From: Lachnospiraceae bacterium | GTDB taxonomy: Bacteria; Bacillota; Clostridia; Lachnospirales; Lachnospiraceae | Length of the DNA: 44,117 bases | Direction of reading: 5' to 3' | Assembly (NCBI GenBank): GCA_017479935.1 | Contig: JAFVBO010000100.1 | Span: forward strand, 1-44,117 | Part shown: in pieces, positions 33,403-42,210 of the stretch | Layout of the letters: every line of letters starts with the position of its first letter | Numbering within the stretch: the stretch's first letter is position 1 | Program-made: the position numbers and the translations under genes | Notes under the pieces: generated by a model | Database searches by the model: none | What the model was told of the DNA's origin: nothing | Seen by the model: the letters and a program-made list of their open reading frames with translations, nothing else

Positions 33403-35472
33403 TTACAGTAAATCTTCGGGTTTCTTTACATCTTCTGCAGAGACTTCCTCGGCCGGTGCTTCGACGGTCGGCTCTGCGGGAGCGGCTTCCTCTGCCTGGG
33501 TTTCGGAGGCCGGCTCTGCGGGAGCAGCTTCTTCGACTGGCTGGCTTGCAGTAGCAGGGATCTCGGCCGGCTGACTCTCCGCCGTGGCCTTCTCCGCCCG
33601 CTCTTTCTCGACTTCGTGGAAGAGATCCATGAACTCTTTGCCAGTGATGGTTTCCTTTTCAATCAGGAAAGCGGCAATCTTATGCAGCGCGTCCAGATTT
33701 TCGGAGAGGAGCTTTAAGGCCTGCTCGTAGGAGTCGCGCAGGAGCTCTTTGACCACCGTGTCGATCGTGGCGGCGGTTCTGTCCGCGCAGTTTAAGACGG
33801 GGCGCCCGTCCAGGTACTGGTTCTCGATGCTCTCAAGGCTCATCAGGCCAAACTCTTCCGACATGCCGTACTGGGTGACCATGGATCTGGCCACGCGGGT
33901 GGCGCGTTCGATATCGTTGGAAGCGCCGGTCGTGACTGTGTCAAAGATCAGCTTTTCCGCCGCGCGTCCGCCAAGGAACTGCACGAGCATGGCGCGAAGC
34001 TCTGCCTCGGTGTTCAGGTATTTTTCTTCCTCCGGCACGTTCATGACGTAGCCTAACGCGCCCATGGTGCGGGGCACGATGGTGATCTTCTGCACCGGCT
34101 CGGAGTCTTTCTGCAGGGCACTGATCAGGGCGTGGCCGACTTCGTGGTAAGACACGATGCGGCGTTCTTCCTCGCTCATGATGCGGTCCTTCTTCTCCTT
34201 GCCGACCAGCACCACTTCCACGGCCTCAAACAGATCCTTCTGCGTCACCACGTTCCGTCCGTTCTTGACGGCGTTGATGGCTGCTTCGTTGACCATGTTC
34301 GCCAGGTCGGAGCCAACCGCGCCGGACGTGGCCAGGGCGATGGCTTCCAGGTCCACGCTGTCGTCCATGAGGACGTCCTTGGAATGCACCTTTAAGACCT
34401 CAATACGGCCTTTCAGGTCGGGCCGGTCAACGATAATCCGGCGGTCTAAGCGGCCCGGGCGAAGCAGGGCCTTGTCCAGAACATCCGGGCGGTTCGTGGC
34501 CGCCAGGATGAAGACGCCCTTGGACGAATCAAAGCCGTCCATCTCGGAAAGCAGCTGGTTTAAGGTCTGTTCGCGCTCGTCGTTTCCGCCAAAGCGCGTG
34601 TCACGGCTCTTGCCGATGGCATCAATTTCATCGATGAAGATAATGCAGGGTGCCTGCTGCTGCGCCTGTTTAAACAGGTCGCGCACACGGGAAGCGCCCA
34701 CGCCGACAAACATTTCTACAAAATCCGAACCGGACAGGGAGAAGAACGGAACGTTCGCCTCGCCCGCGACGGCCTTGGCAAGCAGCGTTTTACCGGTTCC
34801 GGGAGGGCCCACAAGGAGCGCGCCTTTCGGGAGTCTTGCGCCGATGGTGGCGTACTTGCTGGGATTGTGAAGGAAGTCCACGATTTCCACCAGGGACTCC
34901 TTGGCCTCATCCTGACCGGCCACATCCGCAAAGGTTACGCCGGTTTCCTTCTGCATATACACTTTGGCGTTGCTCCGGCCGACGCCCATGATCCCGCCGC
35001 CGCTCCGCCGCATCATCATGCCTAAGAACACCCAGACGACCGCAATCGGAAGGATGTAGTACAGCAGGATGTTAAGGAGCGCTGACCCGGAGTCCGGAAT
35101 CTCGCCGTCCATCTTGACGCCATGTTCCCGTAAAATCACCGCCAGGTTCGGATAATTGATATAGGCGGTATAGTAGGTGGTTTTATTGCTTCCGTTCATG
35201 AGATCCGAGACGGTTACCTTGTCATTCTTCAAGGTAAACTCAATCTGCGCCTCCGTGAACATGACCGTGTCCACCTGATCGCTTTCCACGTAATCCAGGA
35301 ATTCCGAGAAGGTCTTTTCTTCCATGCCTGAGGAATTTAAAGTCCTGGTAAACACAGCCATAATCATCAGGATGATCACGGCGCTGACCGCCATGATTAT
35401 GATGATCTGGGTATTCTTCGGGTCCCGTCCCCCTTCATTCTTATTGCCATTATTCTTGTTCTCGTTGTCCAT
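33403..35472 (-). CDS. ftsH: ATP-dependent zinc metalloprotease FtsH
   Basis: Membrane-bound AAA+ protease for quality control. It has 689 residues with TM helices at about 20-41 and 131-153 and an extracytoplasmic domain between. Walker A GPPGTGKT is at 223-230, Walker B is [11 protein letters not shown], and the second region of homology includes [20 protein letters not shown]. The zinc site is [11 protein letters not shown], where most FtsH proteins have HEAGH. The C-terminal tail (about 640-689) is a Glu/Ala/Pro-rich repeat (EEAAPAEP twice). Its ATG directly follows the stop of the VTT gene, with the ribosome site GGGAGGAATGA inside that gene. Confidence 0.97.
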   Translation of the reverse strand: MDNENKNNGNKNEGGRDPKNTQIIIIMAVSAVIILMIMAVFTRTLNSSGMEEKTFSEFLDYVESDQVDTVMFTEAQIEFTLKNDKVTVSDLMNGSNKTTYYTAYINYPNLAVILREHGVKMDGEIPDSGSALLNILLYYILPIAVVWVFLGMMMRRSGGGIMGVGRSNAKVYMQKETGVTFADVAGQDEAKESLVEIVDFLHNPSKYATIGARLPKGALLVGPPGTGKTLLAKAVAGEANVPFFSLSGSDFVEMFVGVGASRVRDLFKQAQQQAPCIIFIDEIDAIGKSRDTRFGGNDEREQTLNQLLSEMDGFDSSKGVFILAATNRPDVLDKALLRPGRLDRRIIVDRPDLKGRIEVLKVHSKDVLMDDSVDLEAIALATSGAVGSDLANMVNEAAINAVKNGRNVVTQKDLFEAVEVVLVGKEKKDRIMSEEERRIVSYHEVGHALISALQKDSEPVQKITIVPRTMGALGYVMNVPEEEKYLNTEAELRAMLVQFLGGRAAEKLIFDTVTTGASNDIERATRVARSMVTQYGMSEEFGLMSLESIENQYLDGRPVLNCADRTAATIDTVVKELLRDSYEQALKLLSENLDALHKIAAFLIEKETITGKEFMDLFHEVEKERAEKATAESQPAEIPATASQPVEEAAPAEPASETQAEEAAPAEPTVEAPAEEVSAEDVKKPEDLL

Positions 35473-36180
35473 TCATTCCTCCCGCGAGTTCTTTTTGCTT
35501 ACACGTTTCTTAATGATACTATATACCAGAAGGCCTAAAAGGCTGATGCCGCCCATCACAAGGAGCGCAATCACTGCCGCCCGGTAGTTCGTCTCTCCCG
35601 CCGCGTGACCGGCCAGCGCCGTCAGGAAAATTCCCGGCAGACGCCCCACCGTACAGATCATAAACCATTCAAACAGGGACAAATCTGTCAGCCCCGCCAC
35701 GTAGGACAGCACGTCCTTCGGGGTTCCGGGGATGATGAAGCAGATCGCCATCAGGATCTTTACTTTTTTCGATTCCGCGATAAAGCGCACCGACTCCAGA
35801 TCTTTTTCCGAGATGAAGAGTCGGATGAAGGCGTGCCCGTATTTTCGCACCAGCATAAACACGGACATGCTCCCCAAAGAACATCCCAGGATGCTGAGGA
35901 GTGTGCCGCGGACGGCGCCAAACGCGTATCCGCCTGCCAGCTCAAACGGGCCTCCGGGGATGACTGCCAGGATGACCTGCAAAAGGACCAGCAGCACAAA
36001 GATCACCTGACCAAAGGCTCCGTAGGATCCAATTTTTTCCCGGAACAGCACCGGGTCTTCCACCCAGGCCATAATCACTCTTCCAATCACAAAGGTGATC
36101 AGCGCGATAAAGACAAGGATCAGGATACCGACCAGGCGTTTAAGGCCTTGGCGTTCCTGTGTATTCTCCTTATTTTCCAT
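35473..36180 (-). CDS. VTT-domain (TVP38/TMEM64, DedA-like) membrane protein
   Basis: A protein of 235 residues with about six hydrophobic segments. The conserved GGPFELAGGYAFG and the downstream FIIPGTPKDVLSYVAGLTDLS match the VTT/SNARE-associated family. These proteins are thought to act in lipid or undecaprenyl-phosphate translocation, though the substrate of this branch is unknown. It is first in a tight pair with ftsH and has its own divergent promoter (36274-36302). Confidence 0.88.
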   Translation of the reverse strand: MENKENTQERQGLKRLVGILILVFIALITFVIGRVIMAWVEDPVLFREKIGSYGAFGQVIFVLLVLLQVILAVIPGGPFELAGGYAFGAVRGTLLSILGCSLGSMSVFMLVRKYGHAFIRLFISEKDLESVRFIAESKKVKILMAICFIIPGTPKDVLSYVAGLTDLSLFEWFMICTVGRLPGIFLTALAGHAAGETNYRAAVIALLVMGGISLLGLLVYSIIKKRVSKKNSREE

Positions 36181-36273
36181 CGTTTTCCTCCCTGTTCGAT
36201 GCCATATATCTTCTGAGTCTGCGCGCCTTCCCCATTCGCCTTACATCCTCTTTCTTTGACATATGCGGTTTTC

Positions 36274-36302
36274 AGTATAGTATTTTTTTTGCCGCGTGGC
36301 AA
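36274..36302 (-). promoter_or_regulatory. Sigma-A promoter of the VTT-ftsH unit
   Basis: On the minus strand TTGCCA (36297-36302) and TATACT (36274-36279) are 17 nt apart. It is divergent from the SDR promoter about 60 nt away. Confidence 0.7.
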
Positions 36303-36357
36303 GCACTCCTTTTTCTTTTTACGAAATGTTTAGGATGATGAAAGCAAACGAAAGGGC

Positions 36358-36386
36358 TTGCATTTTTTTTCATTTTCTACTATGAT
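36358..36386 (+). promoter_or_regulatory. Sigma-A promoter of the SDR gene
   Basis: TTGCAT (36358-36363) and TATGAT (36381-36386) are separated by 17 nt that are almost all T. The start codon is about 43 nt downstream of the -10, with AAAGGAG as ribosome site. Confidence 0.7.
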
Positions 36387-36429
36387 AACGCTGCTCTAAC
36401 AAAAAAGGAAAAAGAAAGGAGCTCTACTC

Positions 36430-37203
36430 ATGAAAAACTATTTTGATTTAACTGGCCGCGTGGCCATCGTTACCGGTTGCTCCACAGGTCTTGGCGTTCA
36501 GATGGCCAAGGCTCTTGCCAGCCAGGGCTGCACGATCGTTCCGATCGCCCGCCGCTTAGAGAAGCTGCAGGAAGTTGCCGCCGAACTCACCAAAGAATTT
36601 GGCGTGGAAGCTTTCCCGATCCGCTGCGACATCACCGATACCGATATGGTAAACGACATGGTGAAGCAGGTCATGGACAAGTATGGCCGCATCGATATCC
36701 TGATCAACAACGCCGGCACCGGCGGTGTCACCCCCGCGGAAGACATCACGGATGATCAGTTCGCGAACGAGATGAATATCGACCTGTTCGGCACCTTCAA
36801 GTGCGCGAGAGCCGTTGCGAAGCAGGCCATGATCCCTGCCGGATACGGCCGCATCATCAACATCTCCTCCATGTACGGTCTGGTCGGCAACAAGATTGCC
36901 CCGTCCTCCCCGTATCATGCTGCCAAGGGCGGCGTGGTCAACCTGACCCGCGCGCTGGCCGCCGAGTGGGGCAAGCACGGCATCACCGTGAACGCCATCT
37001 GCCCTGGTTACTTCTGGACGCCACTGACGGCTGACACTCTGTCTACCGACTGGTTCAAGGAATACGCCAAGGGTGCCATCCCGATGGAGCGCTACGGCGT
37101 CGAGGGCGAACTGGACAGCGCCGCGCTGTTCTTATCCTCCCCTGCCTCCAGCTACGTAAACGGCGTCATGCTGCCGGTTGATGGCGGATATACCTGCATC
37201 TAA
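36430..37203 (+). CDS. Short-chain dehydrogenase/reductase (gluconate 5-dehydrogenase-like)
   Basis: NAD(P)-dependent oxidoreductase of 257 residues. The dinucleotide motif is TGCSTGLG (TGxxxGxG), the structural motif is NNAG, and the catalytic Ser (NISSMYG), Tyr and Lys (YHAAKGG) are present. The end, ASSYVNGVMLPVDGGYTCI, is typical of the classical family. It resembles sugar-acid dehydrogenases such as gluconate 5-dehydrogenase, but substrate assignment in this family is unreliable. It stands alone on the plus strand with its own promoter and terminator. Confidence 0.9.
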   Translation: MKNYFDLTGRVAIVTGCSTGLGVQMAKALASQGCTIVPIARRLEKLQEVAAELTKEFGVEAFPIRCDITDTDMVNDMVKQVMDKYGRIDILINNAGTGGVTPAEDITDDQFANEMNIDLFGTFKCARAVAKQAMIPAGYGRIINISSMYGLVGNKIAPSSPYHAAKGGVVNLTRALAAEWGKHGITVNAICPGYFWTPLTADTLSTDWFKEYAKGAIPMERYGVEGELDSAALFLSSPASSYVNGVMLPVDGGYTCI

Positions 37204-37252
37204 GCGAACGAGGGTGACTGCCGGTTGATGGCAGAACTACCCACATCTAAGC
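37171..37252 (+). repeat. Partial duplication of the SDR 3-prime end
   Basis: Bases 37171-37205, which include the stop codon, recur at 37218-37252 with a handful of mismatches, period 47. The second copy is non-coding and lies before the terminator. Confidence 0.7.
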
Positions 37253-37263
37253 TAGTACCACTA

Positions 37264-37290
37264 AGGGGACTGCACACGCAGCCCCCTTTT
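37264..37290 (+). terminator. Intrinsic terminator of the SDR gene
   Basis: GGGG-A-CTGC, an ACAC loop, GCAG-C-CCCC and then TTTTTT on the plus strand. One A-C mismatch interrupts the stem. The A-run on the other side lets it also serve mazG transcripts arriving from the right. Confidence 0.85.
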
Positions 37291-37785
37291 TTATAGTTTC
37301 TTTTTTTCCTGCGCTTTCAAAATCGCCCAGAGCCGGTCGTTTTCCTCCTGCGTGATCGGGCGCGGGTGCTCCGAGAAGACGTGGGGGTGGCGGCGCAGCA
37401 TTTTCTGGCTGATGCCGGTGATCACATCGTCCAGGGTAAAGCGGCCTTCCTCTTCCGCGATGCGGGCATTTAACACAATCTGAAGGAGCAGATCTCCCAG
37501 CTCTTCACAGAAATTCCGATCGTCCCCCTTTTCTTCCGCGCGCAGCACCTCGTTGGTCTCTTCCAGCAGATACTTTTGCAGACTTTCGTGCGTCTGGGCT
37601 TTGTCCCAGTCACAGCCGTGGTCGCCCCGGAGAGTGTCCACGATTTCTCTGAAATCTTCCATGCTATAGCGCTCTTTCAGCACGGGCGGCTTGCCAAAGC
37701 TGGCTAAGAGCGCTTCGTCTTCTTCGCTTAACTGACTCGGTTCCGGCAGGCGGGTATCCGTCTGCATGATTTCTTTCTCTGTCAT
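37291..37785 (-). CDS. mazG: MazG-family nucleoside triphosphate pyrophosphohydrolase, single domain
   Basis: Removes pyrophosphate from NTPs, a house-cleaning role. It has 164 residues, one MazG domain rather than the two of the E. coli enzyme. RGDHGCDWDKAQTHESLQKYLLEE and the metal-binding EETNEVL...EELGDLLLQIV motifs are intact. A leader of about 35 residues precedes the domain. It starts 31 nt after the Hsp70-like gene and is probably cotranscribed with it. Confidence 0.92.
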   Translation of the reverse strand: MTEKEIMQTDTRLPEPSQLSEEDEALLASFGKPPVLKERYSMEDFREIVDTLRGDHGCDWDKAQTHESLQKYLLEETNEVLRAEEKGDDRNFCEELGDLLLQIVLNARIAEEEGRFTLDDVITGISQKMLRRHPHVFSEHPRPITQEENDRLWAILKAQEKKKL

Positions 37786-37816
37786 GGTTTCCTCATCTAT
37801 GTCTGATCTGTTCCCA

Positions 37817-39727
37817 TTACCCGAGCGGAATCTCCACGACCTCGGCCATCTTTGTCAGACACTGTTCGATCTGGAGTGAAATTTCGTCCGTCATGCGGGC
37901 CGTAATCTCCTCTTCCTTATCCTTTTCCAGGCTTTCATACATTTTTTCGCGCACGGAGGCGGCGATGGATTTCCGGCGTCGGGCAAAGGAATCCCCCGGC
38001 ACCAGCTGGCGCATGATCACGGGAACGTCCGCTTTCAGAAGCGCCTTCTCCATCGGGTCTTTTCCGAGCAGAAGAATGGCCAGGGAGATGATGGTTCCGG
38101 CTAAGATTCCCACCGGGCCGTTCGCGATCAGGGCCATGCCGCTGCCACCGCATAAAATCCCGACCAGGACGGAGATCACCGAATCGATCAGCCAGGTGAG
38201 CTCGTCCACCGCAAACACATTCTTCGCGTCGATGCTGATGTTCAGCTCCGAAAGAGACAGGAAGGAATTCAGGCTCAGCGCCTTATACGGCACGTGGTGG
38301 CGCAGGCAGATGGGAACCGTGAACTCTTCCAGATCGTCGGCCACCGGCTTTAAGAACTCGGTGATCGGGCGGACCAGGAGTTTTCTGGCTTCCTCGCTCT
38401 TTAAAAAGACGCCGATTTCTTTTTGCATCTCGGCCTCGGTATCCGTAAAGCGCCGGATCTTTCCGGCTCTCCATTTTTCAAACACCGGCTCCGCGGCTTT
38501 CTCTAAAATAGGCTCCACCAGGGCGTCCACCGCCTTGCGGTACAGAAGACTCAAGTGCTTCTCCACGATGTCCTCTACGGTCCGGGAGCTTTTCAGCTTT
38601 TCCAGATCCTCTTTGAATTCGCGCAGCTCTTCATCGATGCGGCCGCTCCAGGCAAGGCCGCGGGCGACGGCAAATTCCGGCTCGGTGCCCGTGATCAGCA
38701 CCGCCTCCGGAAAGACGGAGCGGCACCACTCTTTGATGGAAGGCAGGCGTGAAACGCCGCCGGTTAAGAAGACCAGCTCCGGCTGATCCCCCGTGATATG
38801 GTCCCGCACGTCCCGAAGACTTTGCAGGAAAACCTGTTTAAAGGACTTGTTCCCCAAAGGCCCCCAGGGCTTATCTTCCAGACGCTCCGCCATCTCCTTG
38901 TTCATCGTCAGCGTCAGCGTGATCGGACGATCATAGACGATGCGGATGGGCGTCACGCAAGGGTTGTTTTCGAAGTAATCGGGATCGTTATAGTAGCGCT
39001 CTTTTAAGCGTCTGGCGGCAAATTCGCAGTAGGTGCGCCAGGCTTCGCTTTCCGCAAAGGTCTGCCGGATTTCCTCCGCCTTAGGGCTCATGGCCACGCA
39101 GGAATCGAGCAGAATTTCATCCATGATACCGCCGCCCAAGGACACTTCCCCAGCGGTGCGCATTTCTACCTCTTTTCCGCCGCAGATGTACGCAAAGTCC
39201 GTCGTGGAGGAGCCGATGTCCACCACCAGAACCGGGCGGGAAAGGATATCATAGCCCACCTGCAGATGCTTGGACTGACACGCCGTCACAAGCGCCGCCC
39301 GCGATTCGGATACGATCCTGACCGGCGGATAGCCGGCCTTTTCAAAGATGGCACGGTAATCCTCCCGGGCGTTTTTATCCCAGCCGGCGGGACACCCCAC
39401 GTAAAAGCAGCAGTCCTCATTTTTAATCAGATCGCCGCTCTGGTACAGCTCCCCCAGCACACCGGAGGCGAACATCCGCACATCCCCATGGCTGGAACTA
39501 TCGCGAAGAAACCGGCTCTTAAACCGGAGCTGTCTTTTGATCGCGTCTGCAGCAAGGCAGGCGCCTTCCCCTATGCGCATCTCCCCTCCGGGAACGAGCG
39601 CGTAGGCCGTCACAAAGCTTTTCGCATCCTGAACCGGAAGGATATCCGGAACATTCTGCTCTTTCTTATCTAAACGGGCGATCGCGCTTTCCGCGTCGCC
39701 CAGGTCAAACCCATAAAATCGGTTCAT
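37817..39727 (-). CDS. Hsp70-like ATPase with a hydrophobic C-terminal region instead of a substrate-binding domain
   Basis: A protein of 636 residues. The actin-like ATPase spans about 1-365: phosphate-1 YGFDLGD (5-11), a connecting motif SESRAALVTACQ (140-151), phosphate-2 VVDIGSSTTDF (168-178) and adenosine motif LTGGVSRLPS (321-330). Instead of a DnaK beta-sandwich there is a long helical region (about 366-510), a Gly-rich hydrophobic stretch (513-555, VLVGILCGGSGMALIANGPVG) and a charged helical tail. This suggests membrane association. No DnaJ or GrpE lies nearby. The start is at MNRFYGFD, preceded by GAGGGG; upstream residues would come from a duplicated spacer. Function unknown. Confidence 0.82.
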   Translation of the reverse strand: MNRFYGFDLGDAESAIARLDKKEQNVPDILPVQDAKSFVTAYALVPGGEMRIGEGACLAADAIKRQLRFKSRFLRDSSSHGDVRMFASGVLGELYQSGDLIKNEDCCFYVGCPAGWDKNAREDYRAIFEKAGYPPVRIVSESRAALVTACQSKHLQVGYDILSRPVLVVDIGSSTTDFAYICGGKEVEMRTAGEVSLGGGIMDEILLDSCVAMSPKAEEIRQTFAESEAWRTYCEFAARRLKERYYNDPDYFENNPCVTPIRIVYDRPITLTLTMNKEMAERLEDKPWGPLGNKSFKQVFLQSLRDVRDHITGDQPELVFLTGGVSRLPSIKEWCRSVFPEAVLITGTEPEFAVARGLAWSGRIDEELREFKEDLEKLKSSRTVEDIVEKHLSLLYRKAVDALVEPILEKAAEPVFEKWRAGKIRRFTDTEAEMQKEIGVFLKSEEARKLLVRPITEFLKPVADDLEEFTVPICLRHHVPYKALSLNSFLSLSELNISIDAKNVFAVDELTWLIDSVISVLVGILCGGSGMALIANGPVGILAGTIISLAILLLGKDPMEKALLKADVPVIMRQLVPGDSFARRRKSIAASVREKMYESLEKDKEEEITARMTDEISLQIEQCLTKMAEVVEIPLG

Positions 39728-39828
39728 TTCCGTTTTCCCCTCTTCTGGAACCTGTGCTAACTGAATAGTTCTTTTCGCACAATTTTCCAGAGACTTACGC
39801 CAAATTATCGTTGTTTTGGCTTGTCTTC

Positions 39829-39884
39829 TGCGCCAGACAGACTTTTCTCTCTTATGGCGTGTCCTTTTCCTGCGCCAGGCAGAC
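39829..39884 (-). repeat. Partial duplication across the stop of the two-TM gene
   Basis: TGCGCCAGRCAGAC occurs at 39829-39842 and 39871-39884, period 42, with weaker similarity extending about 12 nt on the left. One copy is the end of the two-TM gene, the other is in the spacer before the Hsp70-like gene. Confidence 0.5.
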
Positions 39885-40754
39885 AAGGCCCTTTTTGATC
39901 AGCTGCCCGTCCTTCACGAGGGCCGGGCGCAAAAGAAACGTTCTCTTTCCCGGCAGTCGATCAAACCAGGAAGCCGTATCCTCTGTGTACTCTGCCAGTT
40001 CCACGTTCCGTTTGTGCAGATAATATTTCACACTCTGCAGCTTCTCCAGCGCGTATTCCCCATCCTGACTGTACAAACCTTCTGTCAGCTCGGCCAAAAG
40101 CGCCATCTCTTCCTCATCCAGAGGGCCGTCTTCTCCCGCATTTTCCGCAATCTGGGCCTCGAACCGGGCCTGTGCTTCCTCTTCTTTCAGGTTCTGGTCG
40201 ATCGAAACCATAGCCGCCTGCAGGCAGCGGTAAATCTTTTCCGCGTCCAGCCGTTTTTCCGTCATGAATTCCTTTTTGACTTCCCCGGGAAGGGAAAGCA
40301 GGTTTACCCCGCCTAAAAAGCAAAAAAGCGCCGCACATAAGGCGAGCAAAACATAAACCGGCATTTGAACAGAAGCCTGTAGCACGTCGTTTCCTGCCGT
40401 CTCAAGCCCCAGAAGCACCAAGAGCGCGGCCGTTAGCACAAGTCCCAGGGTGAGCAGGACCGCGCCCGGTACCTGAATCTTTCTCTCTTTTTCCTTTTCT
40501 TCGCTGCCATCCGCCCGCTCCCAGATGCGGGTTTCCCCGGTGCTGTCCGCCAAGGGCAGCATCAACTCCGCCGTCTGCACCATGCGGGCGGCCGCCGAGC
40601 GGGTCCGCTCTTCCTGATTTTCTTCATTTTTCTGCGCGAGCAGTTTATCCAGTTCCTTGCGAAGGATGGGCTCCGCCTTGTCCGGCGTGCCCGCCTCCTT
40701 TAACTGCGTAAGAAGGAAAGACTTATCCTGCTCCAATAATTCCAGCATGGTCAT
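39852..40754 (-). CDS. Unrecognised two-helix membrane protein preceding the Hsp70-like gene
   Basis: A protein of 300 residues with no family I recognise. A charged helical N-terminal part (1-90, LRKELDKLLAQKNEENQEERTR) is followed by two TM helices at about 95-117 and 131-153 joined by a short loop. The cytosolic C-terminal half is acidic (GEDGPLDEEEMALLAELTEG). The start is placed at 40754, where GGGGAGGTATTTGC precedes ATG; upstream codons lack a ribosome site. It ends 124 nt before the Hsp70-like gene. It may be its membrane partner, which is inference from adjacency only. Confidence 0.7.
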   Translation of the reverse strand: MTMLELLEQDKSFLLTQLKEAGTPDKAEPILRKELDKLLAQKNEENQEERTRSAAARMVQTAELMLPLADSTGETRIWERADGSEEKEKERKIQVPGAVLLTLGLVLTAALLVLLGLETAGNDVLQASVQMPVYVLLALCAALFCFLGGVNLLSLPGEVKKEFMTEKRLDAEKIYRCLQAAMVSIDQNLKEEEAQARFEAQIAENAGEDGPLDEEEMALLAELTEGLYSQDGEYALEKLQSVKYYLHKRNVELAEYTEDTASWFDRLPGKRTFLLRPALVKDGQLIKKGLVCLAQEKDTP

Positions 40755-40933
40755 GCAAATACCTCCCCCTTTTACGGCGGCATCACCACCGTTGTACATA
40801 CATAATACACGATGCGTTCTAATAACCACGTAGCACAGGTCCCACACAAGAAGCATGGAAATCTTTGATTTCCTCACGCTTCTTCGTACAAAGCAGCCCT
40901 CATCCTGCGGCGTATGACGCGCGGAGTTGCTCA
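40755..40933. other. Spacer with a half-copy of the hairpin element
   Basis: At about 40901-40922 the sequence CATCCT-GCGGCGTATGACGCGC resembles the left half of the element at 20030-20087. The rest shows no clear gene. A TATTAT (minus strand, about 40804-40809) could be a -10 for the two-TM gene but lacks a -35. Confidence 0.35.
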
Positions 40934-41710
40934 TCAAACATAATTGGATTTCTCTGCCGTCGCGTAAATGTGGTTTATGAACCGGGCAAACCACTCCGGC
41001 CAGAAGCGCCGGAACATCTCCAGATCCTCGTTGGTGCGCAGGTGCTCCAGGATCGTCGCGGACGTCTCCGACCCTTCGTGGATACGATGCCCTGTCAGAC
41101 GTTCTTGGATATATCGGAACCCACCCGGGAGCTTGGCCAGGCGCTCCCAGGCCTCCCAGTCGATGTTGCTCCGGAATACCTGCCGGAAAATCGGCATCTC
41201 CAGATTTTTCATCACATAGGTAACCGACGGGCAGCAGATGGGGTTGCCAAAACTTAAGCAGCGGCGTCTGATAAACCGGTTTTTCCGCGTAAACTTAAGC
41301 GGCGTGAGCAGAATCCTCTTGATCCGCAGCAGGCGGTTCTTTTCCACTTTTCGGCCGTTGCGGATCTCATAGTAATCCGTAAAGCCGATCAGGTCGTCCT
41401 CCTGCAGCGATTTCTGCATCGTCTCGGCGAAAGTTTCCTCGTAATAATCATCCTGATGCGCAATCGTAACCAGCTCGGAATCCGCGCAGGACATGGCAAA
41501 ATTCCAATCGTGGGCGATCCCGTGCTCGCCGGTGTTAATGTAAAGCGGAATATCGTACTTCTCTGCCATCTTCTTCACTCCGTCCAGCGGGGTGGAGGTC
41601 GCCATCAGAATGGTGACCGGGACAGTCTGCTTTTTCAGGGAGCAGATACATTGCTCCAGATAGGGGCTTTCCCCATAGGCACAGATCACAAATGTATGTT
41701 TCGTCTGCAT
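40934..41710 (-). CDS. Family 2 glycosyltransferase
   Basis: A protein of 258 residues with a GT-A fold start, TFVICAYGESPYLEQCICSLKKQT, and the metal-binding acidic motif in VTIAHQDDYYEETF (about residue 85-98). It probably adds a sugar to a surface polysaccharide or lipid. The acceptor is unknown. It lacks membrane helices. It stands alone, not in a polysaccharide cluster. Confidence 0.85.
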   Translation of the reverse strand: MQTKHTFVICAYGESPYLEQCICSLKKQTVPVTILMATSTPLDGVKKMAEKYDIPLYINTGEHGIAHDWNFAMSCADSELVTIAHQDDYYEETFAETMQKSLQEDDLIGFTDYYEIRNGRKVEKNRLLRIKRILLTPLKFTRKNRFIRRRCLSFGNPICCPSVTYVMKNLEMPIFRQVFRSNIDWEAWERLAKLPGGFRYIQERLTGHRIHEGSETSATILEHLRTNEDLEMFRRFWPEWFARFINHIYATAEKSNYV

Positions 41711-41842
41711 ATAGCTCTTTCAGTTCCTCTAGCTTTCGTTTTGACGGCGGGATTTCTGCCGTATTTTACAGATCATAGCACAGTTTTTGGCATAACACAA
41801 GGGACGCCTTGGATGAGTTGACGCATTCCTGTAGGAATAGAG

Positions 41843-42071
41843 CCAAAAAGTTCAGGTGGCAGCGCATATATCGCTCGCAGTCTAAGTTCCGTCGGCCAGA
41901 ACCACATAACGCTTAAAAAATCTGCAAAAATCAGTCGCAAAAATCTCCAACTCGCTTCGCTCAAACATGGAGCTTTTTGCTCCTAAAGCAGATTTTTTTC
42001 GCGCAGTGGTTCTATGGCCTTCTCCACATGACTGCTGCACGATATATGCGCTGCCGCCTGATCCTTTTTGG
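41843..42071. repeat. Long palindromic element, copy 2 (about 229 nt)
   Basis: The core blocks 41877-41903 and 42008-42035 match copy 1 (33084-33110, 33220-33247). The outer arms differ from copy 1 but pair with each other: AGCGCATATATCG at 41861-41873 with CGATATATGCGCT at 42040-42052, and further out GCCAAAAAG with CTTTTTGGC after a short mismatch. The inner arm AAAAAATCTGC/GCAGATTTTTT replaces AAAATTTGC/GCAAATTTT of copy 1, keeping pairing. Confidence 0.85.
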
Positions 42072-42210
42072 CAATCTACACTATCGCATAAAACGCACCA
42101 CCGCGTATCTTTTGCCTCTGGGATGACTCCGCTATTTGATCATGGTTCCTTGCTCTTTACTTTAAATACTGTAAGGTTAGGGAGTCATTTTCGCAAGAGA
42201 CAGCATCAAT

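Noticed and set aside
39728-39886. N-terminal extension of the Hsp70-like protein from 39886
   Set aside because: The extra residues are Arg/Lys-rich, come from the spacer and the duplicated end of the preceding gene, and overlap it. MNRFYGFDLGD is the normal start of the ATPase fold.
41843-42071. Integron attC-like recombination site
   Set aside because: The element is an imperfect palindrome of suitable length, but the RYYYAAC/GTTRRRY core sites are not present and no integrase is visible.
42072-42210. Small gene between the two long hairpins
   Set aside because: No frame there combines a ribosome site with plausible protein composition.
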